A stretch of 64,000 bases of DNA from Combretum micranthum (Eukaryota > Streptophyta > Magnoliopsida > Myrtales > Combretaceae), in assembly GCA_024138025.1 (NCBI GenBank), contig JAMXBD010000113.1:186001-250000 (forward strand), given 5' to 3'. Under the pieces are notes generated by a model that was given only the letters and a program-made list of their open reading frames with translations, did not search any database and had not been told where the DNA came from. Both the position numbers and the translations under genes were made by a program. Numbering within the stretch: position 1 is the stretch's first letter; every line of letters starts with the position of its first letter. Positions 34,317 to 44,500 of this stretch are shown here, piece by piece.

Positions 34317-35261
34317 TTTTGCCTCCTGATCAAAATTCTTGGACAGAGTTCAAGTATTTTGGGCATTGCTTGCATTTATGCATGGTTTGGTCAATACTCG
34401 GTGCATAATACTGTCAAGTGCTTTTATAGAGTTAAAAACTTCATTTATTGTAGATGAGTCAACTCACTCTATTGCATATAGTTGTATTGTAGTGTGCGAA
34501 CTTGCTGCACCACTTCAATTGTGCGCATTGTATTATGTTTCTTTGAATGATCTTGTCCCCATGATATCATGTAATATCCATATTGAGAATAAAACTCTTT
34601 ATATGTTCATTGAGCCTTATTGTGATAATAACACAACAGAAAAGAAAAGTAGGCAACGAAGTTGCAAAATAAGTCTTCTTGATAATAAATATATGTCATG
34701 GACCTGAAACTTCATAGAAGATGATTATTTTCCTGACTTCATAAAATTGGGCAAATAGCATACCGGTTTGATCAAAATCGAAGTAGACTTAACTCAGTGT
34801 ATTCTCAACATATTCTGTCTCATAACTCCACGTGTGTTTTCAAAAATCATGCCTCTTAAAAGTTTGACCAATCCACAAGCATGGTATACTAAATAAATAC
34901 GAAATTCATATCATAAATTCAATTGCCCGAGGATTACAGCCTTCACATTTAATTTGCATGTGCCACCATGATCCGAAATAGTAAATATTATTATCATTTA
35001 TTCATCCATTTTCATTGAAAATCATTTTCAATACCACCAGCTGGCACGATACATCGATGTGACTTTCACCGTTGCTTTAACACTACTACTCTCCAAGTGG
35101 AATCTTCGTTCTAGATCAATAGCGGCCATGTCCTCGATTGCACTACGAATAGAAAAGATTGAACCACATCTTTTCACGCATTAGTATACATACATATATA
35201 TATATATTTACGCATATATACGTAGATATCCAACAATCTTTATTTAGTGCTCATAACATCT
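34317..35261. other. Retroelement interior without a recognised gene
   Basis: Contains a 122-codon plus-strand frame (34339-34707, MDRVQVFWALLAFMHGL...) with no recognisable family and antisense to the element; it may be chance or an unknown captured fragment. A (TA)n-rich patch lies at 35188-35222. Confidence 0.45.
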
Positions 35262-35513
35262 TTATTCATAAGTTCCAACGTCGTATAGAAACCTTGTGTT
35301 GGCATCAGATAAAACGGAATAAGCTTGTTGAATTTCCTGTGTTTTTGTCTTAGCCTTGTCAACAAACTTCAAATTCCTTGAGACCGCACAACGATCTCGG
35401 TGCCACCTCAATGCGAGCTTCTTATACGCACTCCTGAGCTCCGAATCCGTATATTCCTTCTCCAACCCCAAAACAACGTACAAATCCTCGTTCTCCTCTT
35501 CACTGTCGCTCAT
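35262..35513 (-). pseudogene. Captured DnaJ (J-domain) gene fragment
   Basis: An intact 83-codon frame in the element's sense direction gives MSDSEEENEDLYVVLGLEKE, then SELRSAYKKLALRWH, then QEIQQAYSVLSD and RFLYDVGTYE. This is the J domain of small plant DnaJ-like proteins, helices I to IV in order at residues about 11-80. J domains stimulate the ATPase of Hsp70 chaperones through an HPD tripeptide between helices II and III. Here the tripeptide is HRD (residues 38-40), which should abolish that activity. The frame stops at TYE, where related proteins continue with an acidic tail, so it is truncated. It lies between the retroelement's LTRs with a leader-like sequence upstream. A captured host-gene copy is inferred; no host original is in the window. 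Confidence 0.85.
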
Positions 35514-36244
35514 TGTTATTTGACAATGAGATATATCATCAAGAAGTCTCGATATTGCAAAAGCGTGATTTTCACCAGTTCATCGTCAAATGAATAAACC
35601 CAGAAACAAAACACGATAGGGCTTTATTATCATAAAGAACTCGAAGAAGAAGAGGGTTCTTGGTTGGTGTCATGGCTTCCATGGTTTGCCACATATCCAT
35701 TATTAATATTATATGTTTGACTTGCACTCCAATTCAACGCAAACTTATAGTTCACAATTCTTGCTTTCTTTTTTAATTACCGTTATTCTCATACTTTGTG
35801 TGTTTCCTCTTCATGTCTCCAGGATCTGACCACAGCAGCTCACAACATAGGTTGACTTCGGGGATGGTAATCGGACGTTGCAAATTTCTTCACCATAAAA
35901 TCTGTATACCCTGCTCATCAACTCTTTCGTCTTCTTCTTTTTTTTTTTTAAATAAATCTTTTGATGGCTCATGCATATGATGATTTCAACATGTACTCAG
36001 TCTTATTGATGTCATCCTCACTGTGTTGTAGGCGTTATCTCACATTGGCCATTGAGCACAGATTCTAGTCAATCCTAGCAATCCATTGAAGGATCAAAGG
36101 AGCAACATATATTGATGACGAAAGAGGCAAAGAACAACCAATCTCAACACGTTGATGTCATCAAGCAAAAAGACTTGCTAGTGGATAGAATATACCATTT
36201 ATGAATATACATTTTAGAACAAAGCCTCTTGCCTCAAGTTATGT
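35514..36244. other. Retroelement interior, possible captured leader or divergent-gene sequence
   Basis: Immediately upstream of the J-domain frame on the minus strand is leader-like sequence. On the plus strand an ATGGCTTCCATGG context at about 35672 and a frame at 35798-35980 open in the opposite direction. It might be a captured divergent promoter with the start of a second gene, but nothing is recognisable by family. Confidence 0.35.
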
Positions 36245-36711
36245 GCAATGCCCCTCATTGATGGTGACTCCCAATTAATTGAGCCCGAGTTGCATGCTGA
36301 TTTTAGGAGCACCATCAATGGGGACTTAGTGCTACATTTTAGGAATGAGCGAATGGAGCTGCCTCTTCTCAGCACAAACTTTGCATTCCTCAAGGAGTCA
36401 CCGCCTGGATGGAGTGAATGGGTAGACTGCGTCACTGACCAGTAGGAGTATATGAGCCTTTTGAAACAAGCTAAAGTTTATAGCACCATTATCACCTCTA
36501 CCCGCCTGTGGCATATAATCACAAGTAAGATGGAAGTGTGGTGTGCTGTCATTCCTAGTTGGAGCACTCAGACTCATACATTCATCACTGTGTGAGGGGA
36601 GATGTCACCAACTCTTGAAGACGTGGTCATGCTTTTGAACTTGCAGTGTTCTGGGCTAACTAATTCTACTGCAGTTGTAACTTCACGTGAAGAGCGTGAC
36701 CATCTTTATTA
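36245..36711 (+). pseudogene. Plant mobile domain (PMD) remnant, antisense to the retroelement
   Basis: One frame, interrupted by two stops, reads MPLIDGDSQLIEPELHADF, then NERMELPLLSTNFAFLKESP and GWSEWVDCVTDQ. A TAG follows (36443), then YSTIITSTRLWHIITSKMEV, QTHTFITV, a TGA replacing a probable Trp codon, then GEMSPTLEDVVMLLNLQ. The pattern of a Trp/Thr-rich N-terminal part followed by HTF...WGEM(S/T)PTLEDV is characteristic of the plant mobile domain of MAIN-like proteins and transposon-encoded relatives. The function of that domain in transposons is not settled. It lies inside the LTR element but on its antisense strand. Part of its beginning (about 36249-36335) is repeated in degenerate form at about 36820-36900. 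Confidence 0.78.
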
Positions 36712-37160
36712 GCGGCCTTAAAGCTCGCTCGTGATGATAAGAAGAAACTATACTTCTCTGACACTACTTTTGAAGATACATTCAAGGATAAATCCTCTCA
36801 CCCCATGTCATGTGCAACAACCCTCATTGATGGTGAGCTCCAATAATCGAGCCCAAGTTGTGTGCCGATTCTGGAGACACCATTAGGGGGATTCAATGCT
36901 ACAACTTACTAATGTTTGAAGCAAATCCACATCTTGCCTGTACATATGCAACGTGCTTCATGCTTCTATTTAGACTTGGTGGTTTATCAAGAATCCTTAG
37001 CCTTTTCTGAAAATGCCCATGTTGAGATACTACTTTGCTTAGACGACTGTGGTAGAGAGCTATGTATTTCATCTGTTAATGACCTTCCTCCCCTAGTTGC
37101 TACGTGTCTCATTGAGGCAAGATAGTAACTCTAGTAGATGTTGAAACTTTGATTTTTTTC
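36712..37160 (+). pseudogene. Continuation of the PMD-like region, poorly recognisable
   Basis: Contains a degenerate repeat of the PMD segment (CCCTCATTGATGGTGA near 36820) and a 69-codon frame (36916-37125, MKQIHILPVHMQRASCFYLD...) of unknown identity. It is probably the decayed remainder of the same antisense insert; no domain is assigned. Confidence 0.4.
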
Positions 37161-37164
37161 ACTA

Positions 37165-37435
37165 TGTTAGGGCTTTACTTGGGCTTAAAGCATCGAAATG
37201 TGATGCTAGGACGTTGCCTAAGCTTAAAGATATGGAAGCCATGATGCCAAACCATTGCTCGGGTTTGAAGGCATGGGAGTCGTGATGCCAAGACGTTGCT
37301 TGGGCTTGAAAGCATGGAAGCCGTGATGCCACGGCGTTGCTTGAGCTTAAGCGCATGGAATTTGTGATGCTAAGGCATTGCTTGGGCTTGAAGGCATATG
37401 CCAAGGCATTGCCTGGGCTTAAACGCATGGAGATG
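37165..37435. repeat. Minisatellite block 1 in the retroelement
   Basis: About five imperfect copies of a ~50-bp unit of the form TTGCTTGGGCTTGAAGGCATG followed by GAAGCCGTGATGCCAAGACG. Units vary in length and sequence. Confidence 0.8.
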
Positions 37436-38739
37436 TGGGGTTCTTTATCAATTGCAGAACTTGAGAAACTTATCAAATGTGTTGAAGGGGCTCACATGTT
37501 ATAGTTCAAAGGTGATAATTTGTGGCCTATTGTTGACAAGGCCAAGAGATTGCTGAATTACAAGGATGCTAAGTGGCATCATGACATGTTGACGGTGAAG
37601 TTTTACAGGAGCTCCAAGAAGAGATTGCAGTAGCAAAGGCTAAGATGACGACTGCATTAGGAGATGAAGACTTGGATTGCATTGTGGGCTTAGATTGCCA
37701 ACCCTAGTTTAGACTTGGTATTACTATCTTGTTTCCAATTTTTTTTTTTTAACAATATGTTGACACTTTTTATTTTGAGATGAATAGATCGATTTTCCTG
37801 ATTTGTCACATTCCTTTGTCTGTGTTGCCATTTATTTGCCTGATTGCTCATATCTGCATATATTATAATGCCACTTAGGCTATTAGTAGTATGCACTTGC
37901 GCTTAGGAAAAGTAATGTTTTCATTAGCAGCAGCGATCCATTAAGTGGAAATGTATGACTTTTATGTCGCGCATTGAAGCAATGCTCTCCCTTGTTAGCA
38001 GCAGCAGCAGCAACAACAACAACAACAACAATAACAATAACAATAATATTATATGCCTTATAGGTTTGCCACTCTAATAATCAAGTTTAGTTGGTTAAGA
38101 GGATATTTCCCAATACTTAACCACTCATTGCATGTTTTCAAAGCATTACTTTATACCACACGTAGGTGTAACACCATCCTGTCATGCGCCTAAGAGACAA
38201 TGCTTCCACCAGTCAACACTATAAGTGAAGGATGTCATCACGTGCTTGGGAGACAATGCTCTTACCAAGCAGCAACGATGTTTAAGATATTATGATTGCA
38301 ATTGACTACCATGAATATGAGGCATGCTTAAACTCAATGGTTTAAGGGACCTCTTAAAGCGCTTTAACGCATTAGAGTAAGGCTTTTGCTTGCCAATGAT
38401 AGTATTTAAATGATCCCTTTTAAGAAGGTATTCAATTGCCCTTAAGCAGCGATCGTGGCATCTGTCGCCTAGGATCAAAGTCTTTGGTTTTGTTAGGAAA
38501 GAGGGCATTTCCCATTACTTGACTACCTAGTATGAGTTATTAGGGGGGTTGCCTCTATTAATTGCAATGACTTGTAACATGCCTAGGAGTAAATACTCTT
38601 ACTAGTCTGCGATACACAAGCCTAACATGTCGTCATGCTCCTGGGAATCAATGCTCTAACCAGTTAGCAACAACTTTTAAATTACCCCTTATAGAGTTTG
38701 TGCTGTGAAGTCCTAAATCTCTTATGGATCATCACATAC
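37436..38739. other. Retroelement interior with simple repeat and short interspersed repeats
   Basis: Holds an (AGC)n(AAC)n(AAT)n microsatellite at 37998-38048 and several degenerate copies of a GGAGACAATGCTCTTACCA-like motif (about 38190, 38250, 38590 and 38645). Open frames on either strand match no family. Confidence 0.6.
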
Positions 38740-38925
38740 AATGCAAGCTTGGAGGTTAAGGCATGAAAGCATTTATGGCAGGGCATTGCTTGGCTTAAGG
38801 CATAAAAGCTAAAGATGGTGCTAGGCCAGTACCTGGGCTTAAGGCTTGCAAGCCGAAATGCTAGGGTCGTGCCTAGGCTTAAGGCACGAAGGCGATAATG
38901 CCAAGGTGTTGTTTGGACTTAAAGT
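38740..38925. repeat. Minisatellite block 2 in the retroelement
   Basis: About four copies of a ~50-bp unit like that of block 1 (GGCTTAAGGCATGAAAGC...ATGCTAGGGC). It lies 1.3 kb from block 1. Confidence 0.75.
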
Positions 38926-39030
38926 GATCTTGTCTAGCACAGTATAAGGGGGAATGCGTGATGATGATAATCCACCAAGCTAAATTCTCACATTCTCAAT
39001 TTCCAATGCTGGTTATTATTCTATTGCAAT

Positions 39031-39387
39031 CTATGTGGTAGTGGCATTTGCTCCTTGACTCCTTATAGTGTATCCACCTTTGAGTATGGCAGTGTTAACA
39101 ACCATCCCTAATATAAGATGAGTGAGCGCATTTAAGATTTGGTTCAATACCTGAGTGTTCTCTTGTATGGTTCGTGTCATCCATTCATTGCTTTCTTGTA
39201 TAGCATCTATGATTAGTGCATTGTCAACAATAATGCCTTGCATATCAGCAACGGGATTGGTGTTGATATTAGGGTTGAATTCTTCCAATGCTGGCATGTC
39301 TGGATCAATCATGTTAAGGTTAGGGTTACCAACATCTTAATTCACATTGTCATTAGTGTTACTTGGCTTTCTTCTTTGGGGTGCCAT
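39031..39387 (-). pseudogene. gag N-terminal stub of the minus-strand retroelement
   Basis: Starts MAPQRRKPSNTNDNVN at 39387, 45 bases inside the 5' LTR, and is broken by one stop. It continues as the 93-codon frame MIDPDMPALEEFNPNINTNP with ESNEWMTRTIQENTQVLNQI and ends at 39031. The start and the ENTQVLNQ(I/F)-type helix resemble the gag start of the element at 9555-12768 (MAPTKKND, ENTRVLSQF). Gag normally builds the particle that packages the element RNA. The capsid-core and protease regions that should follow are absent. Confidence 0.72.
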
Positions 39388-39403
39388 CACAACTGTGTCA
39401 AAA

Positions 39404-39431
39404 TCCTCAATCCCCAATGGAGTCGCCAAAA
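39404..39431 (-). other. Primer-binding site of the minus-strand retroelement
   Basis: Read on the minus strand, TTTTGGCGACTCCATTGGGG follows the 5' LTR directly. It has the TGGCGACTC start common to a group of plant gypsy elements. The tRNA was not identified. Confidence 0.65.
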
Positions 39432-40099
39432 TGTAGATGTGGGTTCTTGCTGGTAGCGGTCACATATACATCGCATGGATCTTGTGCTTGGTACGTGACT
39501 TCGAAGTATTGCTGAGGAAATGACACTTGATGATGGGATGGCTTGGAGAGAGTGACAAGGGAGGAGGAACAAGCAGTCTCAATGTCTCAAATGCACAAGT
39601 GACGAGTAAGGAAGCTTAAGTAGACCTCGCGCGTCAACCTTACAGTTCTTGAGCAGTTGGAGTGGAAATCACTTGAGTTGCCTTGTTTAGTCTTCTTGAA
39701 AGAATCTCCTTTACATACTGTTGTTTGTCTTCTCCCTCCAAAAGTTTCAAATGAGAAGGAGGAGTGACTGAATATTTATAGACACTTAGTGTGGATGATA
39801 ACCGTTAAATCACCTCAGTGATTGAAGGATAAGATGAAGCAAGATCAATTCATGCTTATCATGAATGAACTACTCATGGGCCAAGGTTTGTAGTCATCTC
39901 TAGTGTGTGCATGAGCCTGTTTGAGAAAAGTTGGATGTGGTGGACCAGTCGAACAATTCCTGTTCCAAGTCCACCAAGCCAAATCTCCCAAAGTCATCCT
40001 AATATAATTGAACTGACTCATTAGGCCATGTCACTCATCCCATAAGTCAAGCCTAAATAAATATAAATAATAATATTTATAATTTAAAGCTCCATTACA
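39432..40099 (-). repeat. 5' LTR of the minus-strand retroelement
   Basis: 668 bp, TGTAGATGTGGG...CCATTACA on the plus strand, partner of 33646-34316. Confidence 0.9.
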
Positions 40100-40104
40100 T
40101 ATAC

Positions 40105-41262
40105 CTTAAAATTTACACAAAAAATAACAATTAATAAATAAAAACCACGCTCTAAGGACCCTAAACCCAATCAACTAATCAATCATTAGAATATATATAT
40201 ATATATGATATAGTATACACCTAATTTTAAATTATCCCGTAATCCACTCATTCTACTAAATCAACCTCGAACTCACAAAGCGCTCTTAGAATTTCCATCC
40301 TTCCCATTTCCAATGACTAATTATCTTCTCCAATAAAGAATTTAGCTCCAACGGAACTTGTATCTTCGTGGTTGGACCAATTTAACTTTGAATCAAACCA
40401 TTTTCACCCACAGTATGAGCCACCAAATTACAAAAATTTAAAAATAAGTGTACTTTGCCTTTACTTTCGTGTATTGGTACCTTTTCTACATTTACCAAAC
40501 TAAAATCCACCTTAAGGATTAGCATCTCCGGTACCACGTATAGAGAAATCTAGTAGTTATGGGGATCCTTTTCACCATACGTTGTCCTTAAGCTTTTGTA
40601 ATGCTTATTACATTGTTCAAATCCAGCTCATATATAATACTACAACACAAGCTTGAGGTCAAGGAACTCTAATATGCTTACCATCACCTAGTTTTGATAA
40701 TTCTATTAGATCTTCCAATGTTGATATCACTAATTCCACAAACACTTAAGAATACAACACTTGAGAATTATTCCTAAATTTGATTTGCTACTTATTGCCT
40801 CCACAAATGTCACATTTAAGGAATAAATCAAAGTAGGAAACTCATTCTATAGTACTATACTAGATTTCTCCATTATGCCTCAATTCTTGAAAAAATATTC
40901 ATCTACCCAATAACCTAAATGAAAACTTCTCTATGTGTGTAAGATTTTCGTAATGTAATTCATGCATAGGTTTAGGAAAACTACTGGCGACCAAGAATTG
41001 TTAGTCCATGGGGTGTGTTGAAATTGATCCGCTTTCATGATTTTCCTTTTGTATAGAGTCTATGTAGCGACATTATTCTCGGTTTAAGAATATAAAAGTG
41101 GTTAATTAGAGTAAATATGACATAATGCATATGAAACAATACAATTATATGAGAGTAAATAAAAGTATGAATAATTGATTTTGAACTCCAAATAACTTTT
41201 ACATTCGGTTTTGTATGCTAACATGCAAATCTATATTTTCTTATATATCATGGTTTCATAAT
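40105..41262. other. AT-rich intergenic stretch between two retroelements
   Basis: No open frame or repeat boundary recognised. Contains a short (AT)n at 40192-40205. Confidence 0.5.
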
Positions 41263-41501
41263 TGTTGGCATGAAGGACTCCTAGAAATTAGGAATTTATG
41301 GTTGTATCATAGGGTCAATGAATATCATTAATTAGGAGTTTATAGCTGATCAATGAATATCATTGAAAACAAATTACAATCGTCATTATAGCAGATTTGT
41401 ATACCAAAAATAGAAGAGCTTGACTATGTATAAATATCCATGTATGTAGAAAAGAAAATATATATAAAATAACCTAGAATATTTCTTTCTTATTGAAAAC
41501 A
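41263..41501 (+). repeat. 5' LTR of the copia element
   Basis: 239 bp, unusually short for a plant LTR. It starts TGTTGGCATGAAGG and ends TTGAAAACA directly before the primer-binding site. Confidence 0.93.
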
Positions 41502-41513
41502 TGGTATTAGAGC
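41502..41513 (+). other. Primer-binding site (initiator Met tRNA)
   Basis: TGGTATTAGAGC, one base from the usual TGGTATCAGAGC complementary to the 3' end of initiator tRNA-Met. Confidence 0.9.
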
Positions 41514-41580
41514 TAGTTTTCAATTCCCATCCTCCTCTATACAGACAACACTAAAGCAAATAACATCCTACAACATTGAT

Positions 41581-44500
41581 ATGGTTGGTGAAGATTTGCA
41601 ATCACTAGAAACCCCTGAAATCTCTTCTTCATCCATCTTATCAGAACTCACTACCAGAATGATGAAAATCCTATCTAAGAATTCTAGTACAACCTCAATA
41701 ATGGACATAGCCGCTGCTCTAATAGGAATTAGATTGGATGGGACCAACTATGGACTATGGTCTCAAGTGGTGGAGATGTACATCTATGGCAAAGACAAAT
41801 TAGATCATATCAATGGTGATCTGCCCCAACTTACAACGATAGATCCAACCTTCCGAAAATGGCGTATTGATGATACCATAGTAAAAGGATGGCTCATTAA
41901 CTCCAAGGACCCATCATTGATTGGGAATTTCATTAGATTTCCTACGGCAAAAATGGTATGGGATGCCATAGCAACAACTTATTTTGATGGGAGTGATGTC
42001 TCCCAAGTGTATGACCTTCAATGCAAAATATCACGGCTAAAGCAAGCAGGTGGTTCATTGGAAAAATATTACAACAATCTACAAGGATTATGGAGAGAGA
42101 TTGACTTTTGAAGGCCAAATCCCATGCAGTGCCAAGCTGATATTCAACGTTATAACAACATGTTACAGGAAGATCGAGTTTACATATTCTTGGATGGCCT
42201 GGATGACCGACTAGACAACATTCATAGAGATATTCTACAGATGCAACTATTCCCCACAATGGAACAAGCTTATGCCCCTATTCGACGGGAAGCAGTGCGA
42301 CAAGCAGTCATGATAGGAACTTTGACTGCAGAACTATCAGGTTCCGCATTTTGCATCAAAGAGTTTGAGGACTATAACTCCTTCGACAGCTTCCTATCAT
42401 AATGGAAAATCAAATTCCTCTTCTAAAAAGAATGCATATGATGGACTGAAATGCTCTCATTGCAGAGGGACTAAACATACTCAGGAGACCTGTTTTAAAA
42501 TCCATGGGTGTCCTGAATGGTGGCATGAGCCACAGTCAAAGAAAAAGCGCAATGTTGAAGGAACCAATGACATAGGCAAGAATGAACAGATGACTAGAGG
42601 TCAAGGTTCAGTTGCCATCAGTGATACGACTCTTTCCTTAATTCCAGTTCAAGCTCACAATGTCAGCACCACTGAAATTCATAAACCAGTCAAAGGTATG
42701 AATCTGCATGAATTTAAAATAGACAATGCTTATGACTAATGGATGCTTGACTCAAGAGCCTCTGACCATATGACCTATGATGAAAATGATATCTCCCAAA
42801 GATCCAAGTCTAGAAGAACCAACATTACAAATGTCAGTGGAAAAATTTCCCCAGTAATAGGGGCTAGTACAGTAATAGTGGCACCTAATATGCCATTATC
42901 CAATACTCTTCTTGTTCCATCTCTTTCTCACAAATTAGTGTCTGTGAGTCAACTTACCAAAGATTTGAATTGTGTTGCAATTATTTATCCTAATATTTTC
43001 CTTCTTCAGGATATTCTAACAAAGGAGATTATTGGACGTGGTATTGAGAAAGAGGGACTATACTATTTGAGGGACGTAAGATCGGTAAAGCATGTCACAC
43101 CACTCATCAGAATATGTCCAAGTAGGAGCAAATTTGGCTTTGGCATCATTGGTTAGGTCATCCGTCATTTGGATATTTGAAACGTATGCTTCCAGATTTA
43201 TCTTCAGATATGGAAATTTCTCAATTTAAATGTGAGACATGTATTTTTGCGAAAAGCCATCGGGCCACTTATCCTTTGAGTTTTAATAAAAGTACTATTC
43301 CTTTTTCCTTAATCCATACTGATGTGTGGGGACCATCCCCAAAACCTAATTTGCATGGCTATCGATGGTTTGTGATTTTTGTTGATGATTGCACACGGAT
43401 GACATGCTTGCATTTGTTGAAACATAAGGATGAGGTTTTCAATACCTTTCAGTCCTTTTATAATATGGTTTGTACACAATACTCTACCAAATTACAAGTT
43501 CTTCGTTCCGATAATAGTGGAAAATATGTCGACACGCAATTTAATGACTTCTTGCGTCAACATGGAATGATTCATGAGAAATCATGTTCGCATACTCCCC
43601 AACAGAATGGAGTGGCCGAAAGAAAAAATCGGCATATTCTTGAGACTGCCAGAGCTCTTCTTATTAGGGCTAATATGACTGGGCATGATTGGGCAAAGGC
43701 AATTATGCATGCAGTTTATGTTATTAACAGGATGCCAATGAAAGTTCTTGAAATGAAAACTCCTCTTCAAGCATTATCTCATTTTATAACACTGCCCTCA
43801 ATCTTGATGATGCTACCATGCGTGTTTGGATGTGTTGTATTTGCTCATGTCCAAAAGGATCAACGCACAAAAATTGATCCTCGTGCTGTAAGGTGCATTT
43901 TCTTAGGCTATAGCCTACACCAAAAAGGATATCGCTGCTTCGATCCCAGTCATAAGCCAACATATGTCACTATGGATGCCATATTTTTTCAAACTGAAAT
44001 GTTCTTTATTGCTAAGCTTTCCACTCCACCTCGTCAGGGGGAGAATTCTAGTGAAGAGGTGAACTGGATGAGATATGAGTGGCTAGGCTTTAATGAATAT
44101 GGCATTCAGAATGAGTCAGAGACAACTTCCTCAAATGATGATGTGCCCCCTTCTTCAATAACCACTAGTCCATCTCCTGAGAATATCACTAAGGTAAGCT
44201 CTCCATCAACCCCTATTAATCATCAACCCTCTAATGTCATAGATATTGTTGCTTCTGTCCGTGGCTATAGATTACCTTACAGGCATAATCGTGGTGTGCC
44301 CCCAAGTCGATACTCTTTTGAGATGGAAGAACAACAATCCAAATATCCTATTGCCAATTACATGTCCACTGGATTACTATCTGAACTTTGAAAAGCTTTG
44401 CAAATGATCTCTCATCTCATAAGATTCCCACTAATGCAGTAGAGGCATTACAGGACCCTATATGGACTCAAGCCATGAAGGAAGAGCTGGAGGCCTTGTT

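Larger units (their letters stand above)
33646..40099 (-). mobile_element. Non-autonomous LTR retroelement carrying host-gene fragments
   Basis: Direct repeats 33646-34316 and 39432-40099 (about 670 bp each) both run TGTAGATGTGGG...CCATTACA. Flanking TATAT and TATAC match at four of five bases, a probable target duplication. A primer-site-like sequence and gag start lie inside the right LTR on the minus strand, and a purine tract (CAGGAGGCAAAA) lies inside the left LTR. The element therefore reads right to left. The 5.1-kb interior has only a gag N-terminus and no polymerase, protease or integrase. Instead it carries a J-domain fragment, a plant-mobile-domain fragment and two minisatellite blocks. 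It resembles large non-autonomous (LARD-like) gypsy derivatives. Confidence 0.88.

Noticed and set aside
34339..34707. 122-codon frame as a new gene
   Set aside because: No recognisable family, antisense in a decayed retroelement, and unremarkable length for the composition. Kept only as a note.
37165..37435. CRISPR-like spaced repeats
   Set aside because: Units are imperfect, spacers are not unique, and the context is a plant retroelement. It is a minisatellite.
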